A stretch of DNA of 49,115 bases, taken from positions 1-49,115 of the forward strand of contig NZ_CAJXKQ010000035.1 in NCBI RefSeq assembly GCF_913055835.1. The letters run 5' to 3'. The first letter of the stretch is position 1. Each line of letters opens with the position of its first letter. The stretch comes from an uncultured Marinobacter sp. (lineage in GTDB: Bacteria; Pseudomonadota; Gammaproteobacteria; Pseudomonadales; Oleiphilaceae). The notes under the pieces are model-generated. The model had not been told where the DNA came from. It did not search any database and saw nothing but the letters and a program-made list of their open reading frames with translations. Positions 22,637 through 33,576 of this stretch are shown one piece after another. The position numbers were made by a program, and so were the translations under genes.

Positions 22637-24355
22637 TCAGTGCTTCTTGCCGGCCATTTCTGCTTCGATCTTGCGGGTAATGTACCACTGCTGGGCAATG
22701 GACAGAATGTTGTTTACCAGCCAGTACAGAACCAGACCGGCCGGGAACCACAGGAAGAACACGGTGAAGATCAACGGCATCATCTTCATGATCTTCGCCT
22801 GCATGGGGTCCGGCGGGGTCGGGTTCAGACTCATCTGCAGGAACATACTGGCGCCCATCAGGATCGGCAGAATGAAGTACGGGTCCATGACCGACAGATC
22901 CTGAATCCACAGGATGAACGGCGCATGGCGTAGCTGAACACTCTCGAACAGTACCCAGTAAAGAGAGATGAACACCGGCATCTGAACGAGGATCGGCAGA
23001 CAGCCTCCAAGCGGATTGATCTTTTCCCGCTTGTACAGCGCCATCATTTCCTGGGACATACGCTGTCGGTCGTCGCCGTACAGTTCTTTCAACCGGGTCA
23101 GCTGAGGAGCTACTGCCCGCATCTTGGCCATGGATTTGTAACTGGTCGCGGAGAGATGGAAGAACACCGCCTTGACCAGCACGGTCAGCAGGATAATGGA
23201 AACACCCCAGTTGCCTACCAGGCTGTGGAACCAGTCCAGAATGATGAACAGCGGCAGGGAAATAAAGAACAGCCAGCCGAAATCCACCGTACGGTCCATG
23301 TTCGGAGCCATTTCTTCCAGGCGCTCAATGATCTTCGGCCCGACGTAGGCCCGCGCGCCGATCTCGGAGGTCTCACCCGGCGCCACGTTGGTTGCCGGAT
23401 AGACAAAGCCCATCACATAGTTGTTACCACGACGGGTGGTCTGGAACTGGGCTGGGAGATCACGTTCTGGCACCCAGGCTGACAGGAAGTAATGCTGGAG
23501 GAATGCCAGCCAACCGTTGGTAACGGACTGGTTGATCTGGGTTTCCTGCAGGTCGCCGAAATCAAACTTCTCGTAGGGATCCTCCGGCGAACTGATCACC
23601 AGACCAAGGAATGCCTGGATACCCATGCTGGTCTGGGAGGTAGGGTCCGGGGACTGGTCACGGACGATCTTGCCGGTGAAATTGGCCTGCCAGTCGTTAC
23701 TGGACTGGTTATTTACCAGATACTTAACGTCAATCTCATAGCTGTCGCGCTCGAACTGGTAACGTTTGGTGATCTGGACACCGCTATCAGTGGTGTAGGT
23801 GAGGTCTACCTGAAGCTGGTTGTCACCTTCAGCCAGCTCATAGCTGGAAGCGTCGGCGTTGTATACGGGAGCGGATCCGTTCTTGCGACTATCAGGGCCG
23901 TCTCGGCCAATCAGACCGCTTTCTAGAACGTATAGACGGTTCTGGGTGTTGTTCAGAAGAGTCAGTGGCTCTTTGCTATTGAGCGACTTGTCGTAGTTAA
24001 GCAGCTGGGCTTTTACCAGGTTGCCGCTAACCCGATCAATCTGCAGGTCGTAAACGTCGGTGCGGACGGTGATGAACTGATCACTGACTGTGGTGTTGTT
24101 TTCCGTTGAACTGACGACCGCCTGACCGGTTTCCGGGGTTGTAAACTCGCCATCACCGTCAACCTGGGCGGAGCCCTCTTCCGGAAGCACCATATCGTCT
24201 GAATTGCCCGTGCTGCCGTTGGACTGGGAAGGCTGCTGGGATTCAGCAACTTGAGCCGTCTGCGGCTGCTGATGGTAATCCTCATTCCAGGCAAGCACCA
24301 TCAGATAACTGACAATAGCCAGGCCGGCAAATAATACGATGCGTTGAATATCCAT
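22637..24355 (-). CDS. yidC: Membrane protein insertase YidC (Oxa1 family)
   Basis: YidC inserts and folds inner-membrane proteins, alone or with SecYEG; subunit c of ATP synthase is a known client. The protein has 572 residues, the long proteobacterial form. It has an N-terminal anchor (MDIQRIVLFAGLAIVSYLMV), a Ser/Gln/Thr-rich linker (about 30-85), a large periplasmic beta domain (about 90-330) and a cluster of transmembrane helices at the C-terminus with the hallmark MNPLGGCLPILVQMP-like run (here INPLGGCLPILVQMPVF). It starts 4 bases past yidD. Confidence 0.98.
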   Translation of the reverse strand: MDIQRIVLFAGLAIVSYLMVLAWNEDYHQQPQTAQVAESQQPSQSNGSTGNSDDMVLPEEGSAQVDGDGEFTTPETGQAVVSSTENNTTVSDQFITVRTDVYDLQIDRVSGNLVKAQLLNYDKSLNSKEPLTLLNNTQNRLYVLESGLIGRDGPDSRKNGSAPVYNADASSYELAEGDNQLQVDLTYTTDSGVQITKRYQFERDSYEIDVKYLVNNQSSNDWQANFTGKIVRDQSPDPTSQTSMGIQAFLGLVISSPEDPYEKFDFGDLQETQINQSVTNGWLAFLQHYFLSAWVPERDLPAQFQTTRRGNNYVMGFVYPATNVAPGETSEIGARAYVGPKIIERLEEMAPNMDRTVDFGWLFFISLPLFIILDWFHSLVGNWGVSIILLTVLVKAVFFHLSATSYKSMAKMRAVAPQLTRLKELYGDDRQRMSQEMMALYKREKINPLGGCLPILVQMPVFISLYWVLFESVQLRHAPFILWIQDLSVMDPYFILPILMGASMFLQMSLNPTPPDPMQAKIMKMMPLIFTVFFLWFPAGLVLYWLVNNILSIAQQWYITRKIEAEMAGKKH

Positions 24356-24359
24356 AGAG

Positions 24360-24653
24360 TTACTGTCTGGTCTGGGTTGTTGTATGGGAATGATCAGCGT
24401 GTACGCAGGCTGTTACGGTTTGCTGAACCGGGGTCTGTGTTGTTCCCGGTACAGGATCATAACCGCCTTCCGCCCAGGGATGACACCTTAAAAGACGCCG
24501 GATTGCGAGAAATAATCCTTTAAGTGCGCCATGGTGGGTTATGGCTTCAACGGCGTATTGTGAACAGGTGGGGTAGTGGCGGCAGTGACTGGCCATCAGG
24601 GGACTGATTGCGTACTGGTAGAAGCGGATGGGCAGAAGCAGGAGCTTGCGCAT
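24360..24653 (-). CDS. yidD: Membrane protein insertion efficiency factor YidD
   Basis: This small membrane-associated protein aids YidC-dependent insertion. It has 97 residues. The core is [27 protein letters not shown] with its conserved Cys residues, followed by GGYDPVPGT. The TAA of rnpA overlaps its ATG by one base (TAATG), indicating translational coupling. Confidence 0.96.
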   Translation of the reverse strand: MRKLLLLPIRFYQYAISPLMASHCRHYPTCSQYAVEAITHHGALKGLFLAIRRLLRCHPWAEGGYDPVPGTTQTPVQQTVTACVHADHSHTTTQTRQ

Positions 24654-25060
24654 TAACCCGTTCCTCGACCGGCAGTTTTCGATGCTACTGTCCGGGATGG
24701 CTGAGATTGAGCGTATTTTTTCCTGAGACGTCGCCAGAGATCGTCCATGGATGCCCGTACCGACTGGTTATCCAGGGAAACCAGCCCCTGACGCCCCAGA
24801 ACCACAAGGTCGAGACCGGGCAGATCCGTCTGGTGCCGGAAGCTTTCTCTGACCTGGCGTTTTACCCGGTTTCTCTGGACGGCTAGCTTCAGATTCTTCT
24901 TGGAGAAGATCAGACCGATCCTGGCGTGACCGAGGTCATTCGGCGTTGCCAGGATCAGAAAATTCCGGTGCGGAACTTTCAGCTGCACGTCGTTGAAGAC
25001 TTTGCCGTAATCAGCAGATCGCAGGAGACGATGTGATTTCGGGAAACTCAAAGCCTTCAT
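24653..25060 (-). CDS. rnpA: Ribonuclease P protein component
   Basis: This basic protein subunit of RNase P helps the RNA enzyme trim the 5' ends of tRNA precursors. It has 135 residues. The RNR box is [11 protein letters not shown] (about 62-72), and the N-terminus [17 protein letters not shown] is typical. It starts 14 bases after rpmH and overlaps yidD by one base. Confidence 0.97.
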   Translation of the reverse strand: MKALSFPKSHRLLRSADYGKVFNDVQLKVPHRNFLILATPNDLGHARIGLIFSKKNLKLAVQRNRVKRQVRESFRHQTDLPGLDLVVLGRQGLVSLDNQSVRASMDDLWRRLRKKYAQSQPSRTVASKTAGRGTG

Positions 25061-25074
25061 CAGGCAATCGGAGC

Positions 25075-25209
25075 TTACGCGGACAGACGTGCGCGGCCCT
25101 TGGCACGACGACGGGAAATAACCTTGCGACCGTTGGCAGTGGCCATACGGGCACGGAAACCGTGAACGCGCTTACGCTTCAGGACGCTTGGTTGAAACGT
25201 TCTTTTCAT
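25075..25209 (-). CDS. rpmH: 50S ribosomal protein L34
   Basis: The 44-residue, very basic protein begins [20 protein letters not shown] and ends [12 protein letters not shown]. It is a small structural protein of the large ribosomal subunit. The ATG is at 25209 and the TAA ends at 25075. It heads the rpmH-rnpA-yidD-yidC operon and borders oriC. A promoter with TTGAAT and TAGAAT elements lies upstream. Confidence 0.98.
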   Translation of the reverse strand: MKRTFQPSVLKRKRVHGFRARMATANGRKVISRRRAKGRARLSA

Positions 25210-25283
25210 GGTGATGATCTCACAATTCGTAAGTTGGAAATTCAGTAACTGGCCGGAAAATGAACAGCCAAAACAGGAGCGGC

Positions 25284-25312
25284 ATTCTATGCAAATACCG
25301 GTGGGAATTCAA
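25284..25312 (-). promoter_or_regulatory. Sigma70-type promoter of rpmH
   Basis: On the minus strand TTGAAT (25312-25307), a 17-base spacer and TAGAAT (25289-25284) precede the rpmH ATG by about 75 bases. Both hexamers are close to consensus. Confidence 0.7.
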
Positions 25313-25440
25313 TGCTTATTGCTAGGGGGTTATGCGCATGCCGGAAATTCTGGAATGTCCTGGTGAGCTAATAAATTCAGTAAGTCTTTTTAGAATTCTT
25401 TTAAGGATTAATTATTACTGTTATTAGTACCGGATGTTCT

Positions 25441-25449
25441 TGTGGATAA
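25441..25449 (-). promoter_or_regulatory. Perfect DnaA box beside the oriC unwinding region
   Basis: TGTGGATAA, i.e. TTATCCACA on the minus strand, lies 10 bases to the right of the 80% A+T segment. On the minus strand it is followed by a short GC-containing spacer and then a run of TAA/CAG/TAA triplets (see findings). Confidence 0.85.
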
Positions 25450-25540
25450 ACGTAGAAAAGCTTGTAAAAACAGATTCCTGAGCGGTTTATAAGGGTATTG
25501 ATAAGGCGGGATGAGCTCTGTGGACGGTGGCAGGGCGAAA

Positions 25541-25549
25541 TGTGGGTAA
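25541..25549 (-). promoter_or_regulatory. Near-consensus DnaA box in oriC
   Basis: TGTGGGTAA differs from the consensus at one position. The same 9-mer recurs at 25636-25644, which argues it is a used variant. Confidence 0.55.
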
Positions 25550-25635
25550 ATCGTATTCGTACGATGAATCGAGGTTATCCCCGGGTGTGTCCCGCGGTTC
25601 CTCACAGGGTTAGACCCTGGCTATACACACAGGGC

Positions 25636-25644
25636 TGTGGGTAA
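25636..25644 (-). promoter_or_regulatory. Near-consensus DnaA box in oriC (second copy)
   Basis: TGTGGGTAA is identical to the site at 25541 and in the same orientation, 95 bases away. Confidence 0.55.
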
Positions 25645-25854
25645 GTCTGAAAGTAGTTATTTTCTGTACACAAGGTTGTAGGTAAGTTCGTAAAAAATTG
25701 AAATGTAAAGAAATAAATTTCCACAGGCTGTTCATGAATTGCCTGTGGCTCTTTCACTGGAAGGCCGGTCGGGTTAGAATTCGGGGTCATCTCACTGGAC
25801 AGGATGTCCCTCGTCCGTTCAGAGACATTTCAGGGTTATCGGGAGCAGGCTGTC

Positions 25855-27309
25855 GTGCCAAACAGTATGTGGCATCAATGTCTTGAAGTACTCCGGGACG
25901 AGTTTCCCGCACAACAGTTCAATACCTGGCTCAGGCCCCTGCAATCCGATCACCGGGAGGGGCAGCTGATGCTCTTCGCGCCCAACCGCTTTGTTATGGA
26001 TTGGGTGAATGAAAAGTACCTGCGGCGTATTGAAGAGGTACTGAAGGATTTGAACGGCGGGCAGGCTCCCCGGGTCAATATGAAAGTGGGGTCGGCGCCC
26101 CGCGAAGATGAACCGGTCAAGCGCTCGGAAGCACCTGCCCGCGTGAATGGCCAGGTTCACGAAGAAACAGGTAGCCGGGTTACCGAAGAAGAGAAAGGCG
26201 TGGCGGCCACGGTGGTCGGCTCGCCTTCGGTTCGCCCGAAAAGTGGCAGCGAGCGGCGACCGGTTCAGGTTGAAGGTGACATCAAGCATCAGAGCTTTCT
26301 GAATGAAGGGTTTACCTTTGAGACCTTTGTTGAAGGTAAATCCAACCAGCTGGCCCGTGCTGCCTCCATGCAGGTGGCGGAGAATCCGGGCGGTGCCTAC
26401 AATCCTTTGTTCCTTTACGGCGGGGTTGGTCTGGGTAAAACACACCTGATGCATGCGATAGGCAACGAAATCGTCCGTCGCAATCCCAAGGCGAAAGTGG
26501 CCTACCTTCGCTCAGAACGGTTCGTGGCCGACATGGTCAAGGCACTACAGCTGAACGCCATTAATGAGTTCAAGCGCTATTACCGGTCCGTGGATGCGCT
26601 GCTGATCGACGACATCCAGTTTTTTGCTCGCAAGGAGCGCTCCCAGGAAGAATTTTTCCACACTTTTAATGCCTTGCTGGAAGGCGGTCAGCAGGTCATC
26701 GTCACCTGTGATCGGTTCCCAAAAGAAATTGTCGATATGGAGGAGCGGCTCAAATCCCGGTTCGGTTGGGGGTTGACGGTGATGGTTGAGCCACCGGAAC
26801 TGGAAACCCGGGTGGCGATTTTGATGAAGAAAGCCGATCAGGCGAACGTAAAGCTCAGTAGCGAAGCGGCTTTTTTTATTGCCCAGAAGATTCGTTCCAA
26901 TGTTCGAGAGCTTGAGGGGGCGCTTCGTCTGGTGATAGCGAATGCTCACTTCACTGGCTCGGAAATCACGCCGCCCTTTATCCGGGAGAGTCTGAAAGAC
27001 CTGTTGGCACTGCATGAGAAACAGGTAAGTATCGATAATATTCAGCGCACTGTGGCGGAGTATTACAAGATCAAGGTGGCCGACTTGCTCTCCAAACGGC
27101 GAACCCGAACAGTCACCCGACCCCGGCAGGTTGCCATGGCGCTGTCCAAGGAACTGACCAATCACAGCTTGCCGGAGATTGGTGACGCCTTTGGTGGTCG
27201 TGACCACACCACTGTATTGCATGCGTGCAAGAAAATCGTGGAATTGCAGGAGACCGATCCGGGCATCCGCGAGGATTATCAGAATTTTATGAGACTGCTG
27301 ACCACCTGA
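25855..27309 (+). CDS. dnaA: Chromosomal replication initiator DnaA
   Basis: DnaA-ATP binds DnaA boxes and melts oriC. I start at GTG 25855 ([16 protein letters not shown] follows) because GGGAG at 25841-25845 is correctly spaced; this gives 484 residues. An ATG at 25867 is the main alternative, and a longer frame from 25804 lacks family similarity in its first 17 residues. Domain I (1-80) is typical, followed by a variable linker, then the AAA+ domain with Walker A GGVGLGKT (189-196) and LLIDDIQFF. The box-binding signature [14 protein letters not shown] is near 448. Confidence 0.98.
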   Translation: MPNSMWHQCLEVLRDEFPAQQFNTWLRPLQSDHREGQLMLFAPNRFVMDWVNEKYLRRIEEVLKDLNGGQAPRVNMKVGSAPREDEPVKRSEAPARVNGQVHEETGSRVTEEEKGVAATVVGSPSVRPKSGSERRPVQVEGDIKHQSFLNEGFTFETFVEGKSNQLARAASMQVAENPGGAYNPLFLYGGVGLGKTHLMHAIGNEIVRRNPKAKVAYLRSERFVADMVKALQLNAINEFKRYYRSVDALLIDDIQFFARKERSQEEFFHTFNALLEGGQQVIVTCDRFPKEIVDMEERLKSRFGWGLTVMVEPPELETRVAILMKKADQANVKLSSEAAFFIAQKIRSNVRELEGALRLVIANAHFTGSEITPPFIRESLKDLLALHEKQVSIDNIQRTVAEYYKIKVADLLSKRRTRTVTRPRQVAMALSKELTNHSLPEIGDAFGGRDHTTVLHACKKIVELQETDPGIREDYQNFMRLLTT

Positions 27310-27364
27310 TGCCGGGCGTTGGCGAATAACATTCACCCTTCCAACATAAAGAAAGCTGAGTGCC

Positions 27365-28468
27365 ATGAAACTGACGATCAGCCGTGAATCCCTGCTTACC
27401 CCGCTGCAAAGTATTGCTGGCGTGGTGGAAAAGAAACAGACCATGCCCGTGCTCTCCAACGTTTTGCTGGTGGCCGAGGACAATACCCTGACCCTGACCG
27501 GTACCAATATGGAAGTGGAGCTGGTGGCACGAATAACGCCGGTGCATGTGGATCAGCCTGGCCGGATTACCGTTCCGGCCCGAAAACTGTCCGATATCGC
27601 CCGGGCCCTTGGCGATGAAGCGCCGATTGAGCTTTCCCTGGAGGGTGATCGTCTGCATTTGCGGTGTGGCGCCAGCCACTTCACCTTGTCCACACTGCCG
27701 GCGGAACACTTTCCGAATGTGGAAGACGAGGCCGAGAGCTTCCGTCTGGAACTGCCCCAAAAGGAGCTGGGCCGGATGCTGGATGCGACGGCTTTCGCCA
27801 TGGCTCAGCAGGACGTTCGTTATTACCTGAACGGACTGTTGCTGGAAGTGGACAAGGATCATGTACGGACCGTGGCGACCGATGGTCACCGACTGGCCAT
27901 GGCACATCTGGAACTGACGACCAATTGCCCCGAGTTGCGGCAGGTGATTGTTCCCCGGAAAGGGGTTCTGGAACTTTCCCGACTGCTTGACGATGTGGAA
28001 ACACCGGTCACGCTGGTTATCGGTGACAACCACCTCCGGGCGACGGTGGGTTCTTACACCTTCACCTCGAAACTCATAGAAGGCAAGTTCCCGGACTACA
28101 ACCGGGTGATTCCGCGTGGTGGCGACAAGGTGGTACTGGCCGATCGCGCGACACTAAAGAATACCCTGCAACGGGCGGGTATTCTGTCTCACGAGAATAT
28201 CCGGGGTGTGCGACTTAACCTGGCATCCAATGAACTCCAGGTGTTCGCCAACAACCCGGACCAGGAACAGGCCGAAGACGCACTGCCGGTGGACTATCAG
28301 GGCGAATCCCTGCAGATCGGTTTTAATGTAGGCTATTTAGTGGATGTAATGAACGCGCTGGATGAGGACCAGGTAAAAATCACCCTGTCCAATCCGAACA
28401 GCAGTGCGTTGATAGAGGCGCAGAATGATAACCGTTGCCTCTATGTTGTCATGCCCATGAGGCTGTAG
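27365..28468 (+). CDS. dnaN: DNA polymerase III beta sliding clamp
   Basis: This is the ring-shaped processivity clamp that tethers DNA polymerases. It has 367 residues. It begins MKLTISRESLLTPLQSIAGVVEKKQTMPVLSN and ends with the typical PMRL, giving the three-domain form of the family. It lies 55 bases after dnaA, the usual arrangement. Confidence 0.98.
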   Translation: MKLTISRESLLTPLQSIAGVVEKKQTMPVLSNVLLVAEDNTLTLTGTNMEVELVARITPVHVDQPGRITVPARKLSDIARALGDEAPIELSLEGDRLHLRCGASHFTLSTLPAEHFPNVEDEAESFRLELPQKELGRMLDATAFAMAQQDVRYYLNGLLLEVDKDHVRTVATDGHRLAMAHLELTTNCPELRQVIVPRKGVLELSRLLDDVETPVTLVIGDNHLRATVGSYTFTSKLIEGKFPDYNRVIPRGGDKVVLADRATLKNTLQRAGILSHENIRGVRLNLASNELQVFANNPDQEQAEDALPVDYQGESLQIGFNVGYLVDVMNALDEDQVKITLSNPNSSALIEAQNDNRCLYVVMPMRL

Positions 28469-28483
28469 GAGGAGAATCGATTG

Positions 28484-29755
28484 ATGAGTACCGTAACGAA
28501 TGGAATCAAAGGCGCCTTCCGGATTGGCCAGACTGTGTCGGTACTCGGGCGCACCGGGATCAACTGGCTGCGGGGAGATCGTCCGCCGACGCCCAGGCTG
28601 CTGAGGCAGACTTTTGAATCCCTCGGTGCGACCTACATCAAGCTGGGTCAGTTTATTGCCAGCTCCCCCACGTTTTTCCCCAAGGAATATGTGGAGGAGT
28701 TTCAGTATTGCCTTGATAAGACCCCCAACCTGCCCTTTGGTGTGATCAAGAAGATCATCCGGGAAGAGCTGGGCCGGCCGCTGGAGGAAGTCTACGCGGA
28801 CATCGATCCGGTAGCCCTGGCTTCGGCTTCCATTGCCCAGGTTCACGCTGCCCGGTTGGTGTCCGGTGAAGAAGTGGTTATCAAGGTTCAGAAACCGGGG
28901 GTTGAGAACATTCTGCTGACCGACCTGAACTTCCTTTACCTGTCCGCCAGAATTCTTGAAACCCTGGCGCCGAAACTGTCCTGGACGTCTATGTCCGGTA
29001 TCGTTGAGGAAATCCAGCGCACCATGATGGAAGAGTGCGACTTTATCAAGGAAGCCAACAACCTGAAGGTGTTCCGGGATTTTCTGCACGATACCCATAA
29101 TGAAGACGCAGCCGTGCCGAGGGTGTTTGAGCACTGCAGCACCCGCCGAATCCTCACCATGGAGCGTTTCCACGGAGTATCACTGACGGATCTGGAGAGT
29201 ATTCGCGGCTACGCCCGCGATCCGGAACGCACACTGATTACCGCCATGAACACCTGGTTTGCCAGTTTGACCCAATGCGAGTTCTTCCACGCAGATGTGC
29301 ATGCGGGCAACCTGATGGTGCTGAAGGATGGCCGGGTTGGCTTTATCGACTTTGGCATTGTCGGCCGGATAAAGCCGGATACCTGGCAGGCAGTCAGTGA
29401 TTTTATTTCAGCGGTGATGGTTGGCAACTTCGAGGGTATGGCCGATGCCATGATCCGTATCGGGATTACCCGTCAAACGGTTCGGGCTGAGGATCTCGCC
29501 GGTGACCTGAGAAGGTTGTACCAGCAGATGGACAAGATGGTGCCTGATGAAGTGCCTTATGAAGCGGAGCAGGCCGAGGACGATGTTAATCACATTCTGA
29601 TGGATATGGTTAAGATCGGGGAAAGCCACGGTCTGCATTTCCCGAGGGAATTTGCCCTGCTGCTCAAGCAGTTCCTGTATTTTGATCGGTACGTTCACAT
29701 CCTGGCTCCCGAGATGGATGTGTTTATGGACGAACGGTTGAATATGCTTCACTGA
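28484..29755 (+). CDS. ABC1/UbiB-family atypical kinase-like protein
   Basis: This is a protein-kinase-like fold ATPase of 423 residues. Family motifs are visible: KLGQ near residue 55, the Ala-rich loop ASASIAQVHAA, the Lys-containing VIKVQKPG, the catalytic-loop HADVHAGN and the metal-binding FIDFG. E. coli UbiB is about 546 residues with C-terminal membrane helices; this protein is shorter and I see no such helices, so it is a separate branch and should not be called UbiB. AGGAGGA lies before two possible starts (TTG 28481, ATG 28484); I chose ATG. It lies between dnaN and recF, followed by a terminator. Confidence 0.87.
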   Translation: MSTVTNGIKGAFRIGQTVSVLGRTGINWLRGDRPPTPRLLRQTFESLGATYIKLGQFIASSPTFFPKEYVEEFQYCLDKTPNLPFGVIKKIIREELGRPLEEVYADIDPVALASASIAQVHAARLVSGEEVVIKVQKPGVENILLTDLNFLYLSARILETLAPKLSWTSMSGIVEEIQRTMMEECDFIKEANNLKVFRDFLHDTHNEDAAVPRVFEHCSTRRILTMERFHGVSLTDLESIRGYARDPERTLITAMNTWFASLTQCEFFHADVHAGNLMVLKDGRVGFIDFGIVGRIKPDTWQAVSDFISAVMVGNFEGMADAMIRIGITRQTVRAEDLAGDLRRLYQQMDKMVPDEVPYEAEQAEDDVNHILMDMVKIGESHGLHFPREFALLLKQFLYFDRYVHILAPEMDVFMDERLNMLH

Positions 29756-29791
29756 GGCTGTCGCCTTGGGCGATCGGCTTTTGTACACTAA

Positions 29792-29827
29792 GGCAGCGTT
29801 ATCGTGCGAAGGTAACGCTGCCTTTTT
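29792..29827 (+). terminator. Rho-independent terminator between the kinase-like gene and recF
   Basis: A perfect 10-bp stem (GGCAGCGTTA / TAACGCTGCC) with an 11-base loop is followed by five T. It separates dnaA-dnaN-kinase from recF-gyrB. Confidence 0.88.
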
Positions 29828-29881
29828 CGTTTTATTGGTTTTTTCGCTGCCTTCCTCCGTTGCCCTCGAGTTTGCTTTTCT

Positions 29882-31009
29882 ATGGCGCTTGTAAAATTCC
29901 AGACTGAAAACTTTCGCAACCTGTCTTCTGCGCCAGTCAGTTTTTCGCCTTCCTTTAATTTGTTGTATGGAGAAAATGGCAGTGGGAAAACCAGCGTCCT
30001 GGAGGCGATCGGTTACCTGGGTCTTGGTCGGTCCTTTCGGGTGAATCGGCACCAGGCGGTGGTGAGCCATGGTCAACAAAGGCTGACCGTATTCGGTGGG
30101 CTTGACCACGGGCTGGATGAAACTGATCGCGCTCATGATAGGGAGCTCGTACATCGGCTGGGAATATCCAGGGACGTGGGACAGAAGGAAACCGTTTTGC
30201 GAGTGGACGGGGAAGCGGTGCGCAGCTTGTCCGGTCTGGCGAAACACCTTCCGGTATCGGTGATAGACCCTGGGGTGTTCGATGTGGTCGCCGGCGGGCC
30301 GGGGAAACGACGACAGTTTCTCGATTGGCTAGTGTTCCACGTGGAACCTTCTTTCGGATCGTTATGGCAACAATGCCAGCGAGTCACATCACAGCGGAAT
30401 CAAACGCTCAGAAATGGTAGACTAGACGAAGCTTTAATGCGGGTCTGGGACCACCAGTACACCACCCTGAGTGAGCGCATTACTGAGGCTCGGGACGGCA
30501 CGTTTGGCCGGTTCAAGGCGGCTTTTGAAACGCTGGTTCAAGAAGTGGAAGTACCCTGGACCGAGGGTCTGAAGCTGGAGTACTACCCGGGCTGGGATGT
30601 AAGTCGCCCACTGGTGGAGCTGCTTGCAGATCATCGGGAGCAGGAGCGCAAGGTTGGGCACACGCTTTATGGGCCGAACCGGGCGGACATCCGGTTGAAG
30701 TTCCAGGGCAGGCCTGTTGCCGAAACCTTCTCCCGGGGCCAGCAGAAAACCCTGGTTATTTTGATGAAGATTGCCCAAGGCATGGTTTTGAGTGACATGG
30801 GCAAGCAGGTGACCTTTTTGCTTGACGATATTAACGCCGAGCTCGATGAAGGGCATCGTGCCATGCTGGCCAGCAGACTGCAGGCATTACGTTGTCAGGT
30901 GTTCATTACATCGATAGAGCGGCCCAAGGTGGAGCAGCTCTGGCCCGGGGATAAGGCACCGGATTACAGATTGTTCCACGTGGAACATGGCAAATTGACG
31001 GAAGAATAA
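29882..31009 (+). CDS. recF: DNA replication and repair protein RecF
   Basis: This SMC-like ATPase helps load RecA at single-strand gaps. It has 375 residues. Walker A GENGSGKT is at 30-37, the ABC-type signature FSRGQQKTLVILMKIAQG and the Walker B VTFLLDDINAELDE are near the C-terminus. Two parS sites fall within its codons, encoding VFHVEP and LFHVEH. Terminal RecF sequence LFHVEHGKLTEE is affected by the second site. Confidence 0.97.
   Translation: MALVKFQTENFRNLSSAPVSFSPSFNLLYGENGSGKTSVLEAIGYLGLGRSFRVNRHQAVVSHGQQRLTVFGGLDHGLDETDRAHDRELVHRLGISRDVGQKETVLRVDGEAVRSLSGLAKHLPVSVIDPGVFDVVAGGPGKRRQFLDWLVFHVEPSFGSLWQQCQRVTSQRNQTLRNGRLDEALMRVWDHQYTTLSERITEARDGTFGRFKAAFETLVQEVEVPWTEGLKLEYYPGWDVSRPLVELLADHREQERKVGHTLYGPNRADIRLKFQGRPVAETFSRGQQKTLVILMKIAQGMVLSDMGKQVTFLLDDINAELDEGHRAMLASRLQALRCQVFITSIERPKVEQLWPGDKAPDYRLFHVEHGKLTEE
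30333..30348. promoter_or_regulatory. parS: parS site (one mismatch from the palindrome), inside recF
   Basis: TGTTCCACGTGGAACC matches the bacterial parS palindrome at 15 of 16 positions. It should bind the ParB encoded at 5713-6600. It lies in the recF reading frame. Confidence 0.92.
30972..30987. promoter_or_regulatory. parS: parS site (perfect palindrome), inside recF
   Basis: TGTTCCACGTGGAACA is a perfect 16-base palindrome and a canonical parS. It is 639 bases from the first site and lies in the last codons of recF. Confidence 0.95.
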
Positions 31010-33481
<2,472 letters not shown>

Positions 33482-33503
33482 TCAACAGGCGTCAGGTGCA
33501 ACT

Positions 33504-33544
33504 AAAAAAGCGGCGGAGGCTTTTAAAACCTCCGCCGCTTTTTT
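33504..33544. terminator. Bidirectional terminator between gyrB and the VC0807-like gene
   Basis: A 16-bp perfect stem (AAAAAAGCGGCGGAGG pairing with 33529-33544) has A and T tracts on both sides, so it should stop gyrB (plus) and the membrane protein gene (minus). It starts 22 bases past the gyrB stop. Confidence 0.93.
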
Positions 33545-33576
33545 ATGTCGGGCTTTATCGGAAAACCCTTGGACTG

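Larger units (their letters stand above)
25210..25854. other. oriC: Chromosomal replication origin oriC
   Basis: This 645-base gap between rpmH and dnaA is the classic Pseudomonas-type oriC location. An AT-rich segment (25371-25430, 12 G/C in 60, about 80% A+T) is a good candidate unwinding element. Next to it is a perfect DnaA box (25441-25449, TGTGGATAA). Further near-consensus boxes are TGTGGGTAA at 25541-25549 and 25636-25644, CTATACACA at 25621-25629 and ATTTCCACA at 25717-25725. Small open frames here have no sensible protein. The dnaA leader is at the right end. Confidence 0.9.

Noticed and set aside
25408..25790. Two short minus-strand frames (about 65 and 62 codons) within oriC
   Set aside because: They overlap the AT-rich unwinding region and DnaA boxes, have no ribosome site I can see, and look low in complexity and unlike a protein.
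25804..25854. Upstream in-frame extension of dnaA from 25804
   Set aside because: The extra 17 residues are not like DnaA domain I, and a proper ribosome site precedes the GTG at 25855.
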